Origin: Fimbriimonas sp.
GTDB lineage: Bacteria > Armatimonadota > Fimbriimonadia > Fimbriimonadales > Fimbriimonadaceae
Assembly: GCA_030447945.1 (NCBI GenBank)
Contig: JAUJNV010000096.1
Span: 1-11,468, forward strand
DNA: 11,468 nt
Direction of reading: 5' to 3'
In this document: piece after piece, positions 6,753 to 11,468 of the stretch
How positions within the stretch are numbered: the stretch's first letter is position 1
Layout of the letters: every line of letters begins with the position of its first letter
The notes under the pieces: model-generated
Databases searched by the model: none
What the model saw: the letters and a program-made list of their open reading frames with translations, nothing else
Told to the model about the DNA's origin: nothing
Position numbers and translations under genes: made by a program

Positions 6753-8328
6753 ATGGACGGCTCGAAGCATCTATCCCTTTCCCTCAGAACCCTCGCCATG
6801 GCCGTCCTGCTCGGCCTCATCGGGAACGCGCTCCTGCGGGACGCGCCGTGGGGCATCCCGGATTCGCCCTGTTCATCGGAGTCACCGTCGCCGCTTGCGC
6901 CATCTGTGCGGCACCGCGCTGCCTCTGTCGCCAGAGGTCCTCTGGCTCGCGCCTCCTGCTCCTCTTCGCGGCGGCGTTCGCGTGGCGGGGACGCGCGCCC
7001 GCGCTCAAGCTTCCTCAACGGGCTTGCGGTGGCGCTCCTGGTCGGGCTCGCGGCGCTCGGGCGCGCAACGGGCGGCTGGCGGGGCTGTCGGTGCTCGCGC
7101 TCCCGTTTTCGAAGCGCTGGGCGTGTTCATGTTCTGGTCGACGGCATCCTGCTGACTCTGGAAGGGCGGTGGAAGGTGGTCGGGAGCGGACGCGATGCCA
7201 CCAAGCTGCTCGGCGTGATGCGCGGCCTGCTCATCGCGACGCCCCTGCTGCTCGTCTTCGGCGCCCTCTTCGCCCAAGCCGACGCGGGGTTCGACGACCC
7301 TGGCGGGCGTCTTCACCCCGGCTTCGACGGCCTGAGCCTCTGGTCAATAGCGTCCGTCTGCAATCTTTTGCGCCTGGTTCGCGGGCGGGCTTCTGTACCG
7401 GCTGTTCCTCGCGATCGAGCCGCCTCCCCGCCCGGAGGAGGGACCCGGGCGGCCGGGGAGTGGGTGTCACCGAGGTGGCGACCGTCCTTGGACTGCTGGA
7501 CCTCCTGTTCTTCGCCTTCGTGCTAACGCAACTCCGGCTACTTCTTTGGCGGCGCGGACGCGCTCCCGCTCGATGACGGCCCCGAGTACAAGGAGTACGC
7601 GCGCCGGGGCTTCTTCGAGCTCGTGTGGGTCGCTGCGCGCGCATGTCGGTGCTCCTCGGCAGCCACGCCCTCCCTGCGCAAAGAAGACGAGCGCACCGAA
7701 GGATCTACCGCCCCTTCGCGCTCGCGCTCGTCCTTCTCCTGTACGTCGTGATGGCTGGCAGCTCACCGCTTGGTCCTGTACGTGGGCGCATCCGGCATCA
7801 CGCAGCTCCACATCATCTACGTCTTCGGGAGCCTTGCCTGGCTCGCGGCGCTGTTCCTCTGGTTCTGCCTCACCCACCTGCGCGGACGGCCCGAGCGGTT
7901 CGCCTTCGGCGGCCTGGTCGCCCTTCTCTTCGGCATCGCCACGCTCAACGTTTACAATCCCGACGCGGTCGCGGCCGCTCCTTCCTCGCCCGCGGCACGC
8001 GTCGCGCATCCAGCCCGACTACGTGATCGGGCTGAGCGACGACGCCGTGCCGAGCATGATGAGCGCTACTCGGGCAGATTCGAACGACGCGCGCCACACG
8101 CTGGAGGCTGACCTTCGCGCGCACGTCACGAGCGCTTGGGAAGGAAGACTGGCGGCTGGGACTTCGGCAGCGCCGGCGCGCGGGTGCTCACCGCCGACAC
8201 CGTCGCGGCCTTCCCCGAGCAAGCCCCTTCAGCCGGGAGCAGGCCGACGACTACTCTGGCGGCCGCTGGAGGAACCTGGAGCCGCGCGCGGCGTCGCCAT
8301 CCCGCCGGAGTCCGGCCCGCGCCGGACC
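6753..8328 (+). pseudogene. Frameshifted DUF4173-like multi-pass membrane protein
   Basis: The ATG at 6753 has a good SD (AAGGAG at 6740-6745). The protein continues only by frame switching, over about 510 aa. Pieces in order: TLAMAVLLGLIGNALLRDAP; FALFIGVTVAACAICAA; FLNGLAVALLVGLAALG; LLGVMRGLLIATPLLLVFGA with ALFAQADAGFDD; VTEVATVLGLLDLLFFAFVL; YFFGGADALPLDDGPEYKEY followed by ARRGFFELVWVAA; IIYVFGSLAWLAALFLWF; and LNVYNPDAV, then IQPDYVIGLSDDAVPSMM near 8008-8062. The RGL..LPLLLVFGALFA block, the YARRGFFELV signature and the late D-Y-x-x-x-L-S-D-D-A-V-P motif are what I know from DUF4173/DUF4153-type membrane proteins of unknown function. The end is uncertain; it is placed before the SD of the next gene. 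Length fits the family, so this is probably an intact gene in poor sequence. Confidence 0.65.
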
Positions 8329-8336
8329 GGAGGTTA

Positions 8337-9467
8337 CTACACTTGGCAAGCGCTTATACCCGGCCTTACCGTTAGCGGCGACATCGTCGTCCACCGCACC
8401 GTCGGCTCCCGATCAAGGAGGTGCTCGTACAGCAAGGCGACCCGGTGACGCCGGAGCAGGTCGTGGCGCGAGCGCTGCTGCCCACGAGCGCGCTGCAAAC
8501 GATCAAGCTCGCGGAAAGATGAGCGTCGAGGCAAAGGACGCTCCCGGATCTCTGTCGCGTCAAGCCGGAGACCAGATCGAGAAGGGCCAGGTCATCGCCG
8601 AGAGCAAAGGCCTCTTAAATCGCTTCTTCAGAGCTCTGCCGCATCGGACTACGCCGGCACGGTGGAGTCAGTCTCGGAAGTTACCGGCAACGTCCTCGTG
8701 CGGGAGGCGCCGATCCCGGTCGACGTGAAGGCGTATATCCAGAGGCACCGTCTGCGGAGGTGCTCCCCAGGGAAAGGCACGATCGTCGAGACGCGCGCCA
8801 TGGTCCAGGGGATCTTCGGCGTGGGCGGCGAGCGGGTCGATACCGTGCGCGTTGCGGTGCCCGACGCCGGAAAAGGTGCTGGAGGCGGGAGATATCCAGG
8901 ACACGGACAAGGGCGCGCTCCTAGTGGGCGGCGCGGGTATGTCGTACGACGCCATCCAAAGGGCGATCTCCCTCGGGGTAGGCGGCATCATCGCCGGAGG
9001 AATCAAAGACGAAGGACCTTACGCGGCTGCTCGGCTACGACATCGGCGTCGCGATCACAGGCCAAGAACCGATCGGCATCACCCTCGTGGTGACCGAGGG
9101 TTTCGGCTACCTCGCGATGGCGGGCCGTACGTTCGAGCTCCTGCGCTCGCTCGAGGGCAAGGACGCGAGCCTGAACGGCGCGACCCAGATCCGCGCGGGC
9201 GTCATCCGGCCCGAAGTCATAGTCCCCCTCGCCGCCGACACCGCGGCGGGCACGGTGGCCGCCCAAGCGTTCGAGCTGGGCATCGGCAGCCCGATCCGCG
9301 TCATCCGCGAGCCCTACTTCGGCCAGCTCGGCTCGGTGACGGAGCTGCCGGCGCAGCTCGTGACGCTGGAATCCGGCACGGAGGTGCGCGTACTGAGAGC
9401 TCGCCTCGACAGCGGCGAAGAGGTTCTCGTGCCGAGGGCAAACGTCGAGATCATGGCCTCGGGGTAG
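8337..9467 (+). pseudogene. Conserved lipoyl-like/KOW-like protein, 5' two thirds frameshifted
   Basis: The coding signal begins with YTWQALIPGLTVSGDIVVHR just after a GGAGG at 8329-8333; the true ATG seems lost in an indel. Frames change near 8400, 8518, 8630, twice at 8738-8770, near 8870 and near 9012. Pieces include RLPIKEVLVQQGDPVTPEQV, MSVEAKDAPG, GDQIEKGQVIAESKGL, GTVESVSEVTGNVLVREAP, IPVDVKAYIQ, MVQGIFGVGGER, KVLEAGDIQDTDKGALLVGG and IQRAISLGVGGIIAGGI. From about 9015 it is clean to the TAG ending at 9467: LLGYDIGVAITGQEPIGITL, LVVTEGFGYLAMAGRTFELL, SLNGATQIRAGVIRPEVIVP, then SPIRVIREPYFGQLGSV and VLVPRANVEI. The first half has lipoyl/biotinyl-like GDxxxxGQVIA loops and the tail resembles a KOW module. 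I recall this as a conserved uncharacterised family; its function is unknown. A 249-aa ORF at 8852-9601 bridges two frames by chance after about 9010. Confidence 0.65.
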
Positions 9468-9475
9468 CTCCGCGT

Positions 9476-9563
9476 AGGTGCGAGGTCCCGTGGCGCATCG
9501 GGCAAAGCCCGATCTTCCCGTTCGGTCCGCCTACGGCGGTCTGCGCGACGGGACGTGGCACCT
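9476..9563. other. T-shaped inverted-repeat element
   Basis: An outer stem joins AGGTGC (9476-9481) to GCACCT (9558-9563), continues as GTCCCGT (9485-9491) with ACGGGAC (9548-9554) after a 3x3 internal loop, and then GCGCA (9493-9497) with TGCGC (9542-9546) after a 1x1 mismatch. Inside are two hairpins: TCGGGC-AAA-GCCCGA (9498-9512, 7 bp if A9497/T9513 is counted) and CCGCC-TAC-GGCGG (9527-9539). All pairings are perfect Watson-Crick. There is no T-run, so it is not a standard intrinsic terminator. It could be a structured RNA, a palindromic dispersed repeat (REP-like) or the 5' regulatory region of the DUF2330 gene. Confidence 0.6.
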
Positions 9564-9699
9564 GCGGGGAGGATAGCGAATTGCCGCTCAACCGAGCCTA
9601 AAAGCGAGCGGCACGTTAGAGGAACGGCTACCGAGCGACCCGGTCTGGACGTAGCGTTTATTGAAGACGGCCGATAGGCTGCTCCCTCACTAACGCGTA

Positions 9700-9724
9700 C
9701 CATCCACCGACAATAGGTGGATGG
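9700..9724 (+). promoter_or_regulatory. Hairpin covering the start codon of the DUF2330 gene
   Basis: CCATCCACC (9700-9708) is the exact reverse complement of GGTGGATGG (9716-9724), with a 7-nt loop (GACAATA). The 3' arm contains the SD-like AGGTGG and the ATG at 9721, so folding would hide the whole start. It could equally be a DNA operator dyad. The AGGTGG is too close to the ATG to be an ideal SD. Confidence 0.45.
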
Positions 9725-10860
9725 ACAAGCGCGTCCCCGTCGTTCTGGGCCTTATCGCGGCTCCCGCCCTGTTGATCGCCTGCGCCACCGCGTACGGCAC
9801 GGCGGGTTCCTCGGTGGCCGTCGCGCAAGAAACCGCCGTCATCGTCTGGGACCCGCAGACGAAGACCGAACACTTCATTCGGCGCGCGAGCTTCGAGACG
9901 CGAGTTAAAGATTTCGCGTTTATCGTGCCGACGCCTACGCTTCCCCAGTTGGCGAAGGCAGACGACGACGCCTTTGACGCGCTCGACGCCCTGCTCGAGC
10001 CGGAGGTCCTCCATCGCGAGCTGAAGGGCTACAAGTTGACGACGAACCTTTTTGCTATAGAACCCGACGTTCTACAGAGCGTAGCGGTGGATGCGGACGA
10101 TGCGGCGGCTACCGCCGGCACCGGCGGCGGCTTCGAAGAATCTGCCCCACCGCCGGTGGAAGTCGTGCGCACCGAAAAGGTCGCCGGATACGACGCCACC
10201 GTGCTGAAGGCGAGCGACACGGGAGCACTCGTGCGGTGGCTACGGAATCACGGCTATGCCTCTCGTCCCGCTCTCGAACAATGGTTGGAGCCGTACGTCC
10301 AGGAGGGATGGGCGCTCACCGCCTTCAAGGTGTCCGGGGACAAGAACGGCCGCGCCGAAACCTCGGCGGTGCGAATGACCTTCAAAACGGATCGACCCTT
10401 CTATCCGTATCGTGAGCCTGCCGATGCGTCTAGCTCCACATCGTTTCAGGGGTCGAGGCTTCTGCGCGTTCACTTCCTGGCCCCGGCGCGCATAGACGGG
10501 GTTCTGGAGAACGGGCGTCCTTGGGGAGCCAAAGTGGTGCGGGCCGAGTCTGGGAGGGGCTACCCGGAGGATTATCTGTCGGAGATCCTTGGTCTTCCTG
10601 CCAACACGATGCCGGCCGGAACCTGGCACACGGCCTTTGAAGATCGCGCGCCCCACCGCGCCGGGGCGGGCGATCTGTACTTCCCCGCTTCGAGTTCGCA
10701 CCAGGCGGTCAAGGTGCCGCCGACCTATGTGGACGTGGACAAGCGAACCGAGATCCCCCTCAGTACCTCCGTTCCGCCTGTTCTGCTCACCCTGTGGCTC
10801 TTCTACCGAATGGGGCAAAGCCTGGCCCGCCGACGAAAAACCCGGCCGGCCACCGCGTAA
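9721..10860 (+). CDS. DUF2330 domain-containing exported protein (possible lipoprotein)
   Basis: The product is 379 aa. The N-terminus has basic residues, a hydrophobic stretch and LIAC at 18-21, a lipobox-like cleavage site at Cys21. DUF2330 features: AVIVWDPQTKTEHFI at about 39-53, DFAFIVPTPTLPQL at 64-77, the acidic FDALDALLEPE, PPPVEVVRTEKVAGYDATVL at 143-162, ALVRWLRNHGYASRP at 169-183, WLEPYVQEGWALTAFKV at 188-204 and FKTDRPFYPYREP at 221-233. A short hydrophobic segment near 349-365 followed by RRRK suggests a C-terminal membrane anchor with a cytoplasmic basic end, so it may span the membrane rather than be lipidated. The molecular role of this family is unknown to me. The start lies in a perfect hairpin. 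The response regulator follows after about 55-100 bp on the same strand; no functional link is shown. Confidence 0.88.
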   Translation: MDKRVPVVLGLIAAPALLIACATAYGTAGSSVAVAQETAVIVWDPQTKTEHFIRRASFETRVKDFAFIVPTPTLPQLAKADDDAFDALDALLEPEVLHRELKGYKLTTNLFAIEPDVLQSVAVDADDAAATAGTGGGFEESAPPPVEVVRTEKVAGYDATVLKASDTGALVRWLRNHGYASRPALEQWLEPYVQEGWALTAFKVSGDKNGRAETSAVRMTFKTDRPFYPYREPADASSSTSFQGSRLLRVHFLAPARIDGVLENGRPWGAKVVRAESGRGYPEDYLSEILGLPANTMPAGTWHTAFEDRAPHRAGAGDLYFPASSSHQAVKVPPTYVDVDKRTEIPLSTSVPPVLLTLWLFYRMGQSLARRRKTRPATA

Positions 10861-10946
10861 TGGGACTCTTCACACTCTCTTAACGTCCTCTCGTCAAGAT
10901 GCGGCTGGAGGGACGATGGCGCTTGCAGAGACGCTACGAACTGGAG

Positions 10947-10951
10947 AGGAG
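10947..10951 (+). promoter_or_regulatory. Ribosome binding site that favours the 10961 start
   Basis: AGGAG, part of a GGAGAGGAG run, lies 9 nt before the ATG at 10961. The alternative ATG at 10916 has GGAGGG only 3 nt away, closer than usual. This is why the shorter response regulator is preferred. Confidence 0.5.
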
Positions 10952-10960
10952 ACTGGGCCG

Positions 10961-11468
10961 ATGAAGCTCCTGATCATCGACGACGAGCCGGCGATCGTGG
11001 AGACGATCGAGGCGAAGATGCGCAAGGAGGGTTACACCACCTTCACCGCCGCTTCCGCCGAGGAGGGGATGCGCCTCTTTCGGCGCGTGAAACCGGACCT
11101 CGTGATCCTGGACATTATGCTGCCGGGCCGCTCCGGGCTGGACTTCTGCCGGGCGATCCGGCGCGAGGAGAACTCGGTTCCGATCCTCTTCCTCTCGGCC
11201 AAGGCGGAGGAAACAGACCGGGTGAAGGGATTGGAGCTCGGCGGCGACGATTACGTGGTCAAGCCGTTCAACCTGAGCGAGCTCGCCGCCCGCGTGCGGG
11301 CGATCCTGCGCCGGGCTACGGGCGATCCGCCGAAGGAGATCGTGGAGCGCGGCGATCTGACGATCGACCCCCGTCGGCCCGAGGTGACCCTTCGGGGCGA
11401 GCGGATCGTGCTCTCGCCCAAGGAGTTCGCACTCCTCTATGTCCGCGCGCGCAACGCGGGGCAAGTCT
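10961..11468 (+). CDS. OmpR/PhoB-family response regulator, 3' end outside window
   Basis: The 169 complete codons visible encode a receiver domain (1 to about 118) with the acidic pair Asp7-Asp8, phosphoacceptor Asp51 in LVILDIMLPG, switch Ser79 and Lys101 in the KPF motif, all intact. A linker then leads into a winged-helix DNA-binding domain beginning at about 130, with the LSPKEFALLY recognition region near the window end. It is a two-component transcription regulator; its kinase is expected downstream, outside the window. I chose ATG 10961 because the receiver begins right there and an AGGAG (10947-10951) lies 9 nt upstream. An in-frame ATG at 10916 with GGAGGG just 3 nt before it would add 15 residues and cannot be excluded. 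A 21-codon ORF from 10899 ends at 10964, overlapping this start. Confidence 0.92.
   Translation, partial: MKLLIIDDEPAIVETIEAKMRKEGYTTFTAASAEEGMRLFRRVKPDLVILDIMLPGRSGLDFCRAIRREENSVPILFLSAKAEETDRVKGLELGGDDYVVKPFNLSELAARVRAILRRATGDPPKEIVERGDLTIDPRRPEVTLRGERIVLSPKEFALLYVRARNAGQV

Larger units (their letters stand above)
3917..9015. other. Frameshift-dense tract, probable low-quality consensus
   Basis: Across this stretch, recognisable proteins continue only by switching frame every 50-200 bases. This is true of four unrelated genes on both strands: the secretin-like copy 2, the reverse transcriptase, the DUF4173-like protein and the 5' part of the KOW-like gene. The protein signal on either side of each shift is well preserved, and several shifts sit in short purine runs and look like single-base insertions. 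The flanking sequence is clean, including the last 450 bases of the KOW-like gene. Sequencing or assembly error fits better than decay. Confidence 0.6.

Noticed and set aside
6518..7018. 166-codon minus-strand ORF
   Set aside because: Arg/Glu-rich shadow of the membrane protein region; no motif.
9087..9467. Separate 126-codon gene
   Set aside because: The reading continues in the same family upstream (LLGYDIGVAITG and earlier blocks) once indels are allowed, so this is the 3' end of a larger gene.
10934..11464. 176-codon minus-strand ORF at the right edge
   Set aside because: Antisense to the response regulator, which has all catalytic residues.

Overview
This window is GC-rich and gene-dense, from a bacterium whose lineage cannot be fixed from the sequence alone. 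The gene set is a site-2 protease with CBS domains, a thioredoxin-reductase-like ferredoxin-NADP reductase, a DUF4173-type membrane protein, a lipoyl-like/KOW-like protein, a DUF2330 protein and an OmpR-type regulator. My weak guess is Armatimonadota (Fimbriimonadia-like) or a neighbouring phylum. Few starts have a strong Shine-Dalgarno (SD) sequence, and the reductase gene has a TAGAAT box about 10 nt before its ATG, so leaderless transcription is possible.

Layout. Positions 1-3916 read cleanly: a truncated secreted orphan (minus), an M50 protease with CBS pair (plus), a GAF/fRMsr-like protein (minus), a type 2 ferredoxin-NADP reductase (plus), and a small exported protein resembling a lone secretin domain (plus). 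From about 3920 to 9015 no long gene is in one frame, yet recognisable proteins can be read by hopping between frames: a second, broken secretin-like copy (plus, 4070-4659); a reverse transcriptase on the minus strand (4793-6477) with RT motifs A, B, C and D in order and an alpha-helical C-terminal part; a DUF4173-like membrane protein (plus, 6753 to about 8328); and the 5' two thirds of a conserved lipoyl-like/KOW-like protein (plus, about 8337-9467). Its 3' part from about 9015, and everything after it, is clean again: a DUF2330 lipoprotein (9721-10860) and a response regulator running off the end.

Main points. (1) The frameshift-dense tract affects four unrelated genes and stops abruptly inside one of them. 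That looks more like poor consensus sequence over about 5 kb than biological decay, so the reverse transcriptase may be intact in the organism. (2) The reverse transcriptase is the strongest candidate for an unusual system. It is a stand-alone RT of the Abi/UG/DRT (defence-associated) style in a locally less GC-rich insert, between the duplicated secretin-like genes and the membrane protein gene. (3) Two perfect 9-bp hairpins cover translation start regions: 6708-6746 pairs the SD of the DUF4173 gene, and 9700-9724 pairs the SD-like sequence and ATG of the DUF2330 gene. (4) An elaborate T-shaped inverted repeat lies at 9476-9563, between the KOW-like and DUF2330 genes.

No tRNA, rRNA, CRISPR array or transposase was seen.
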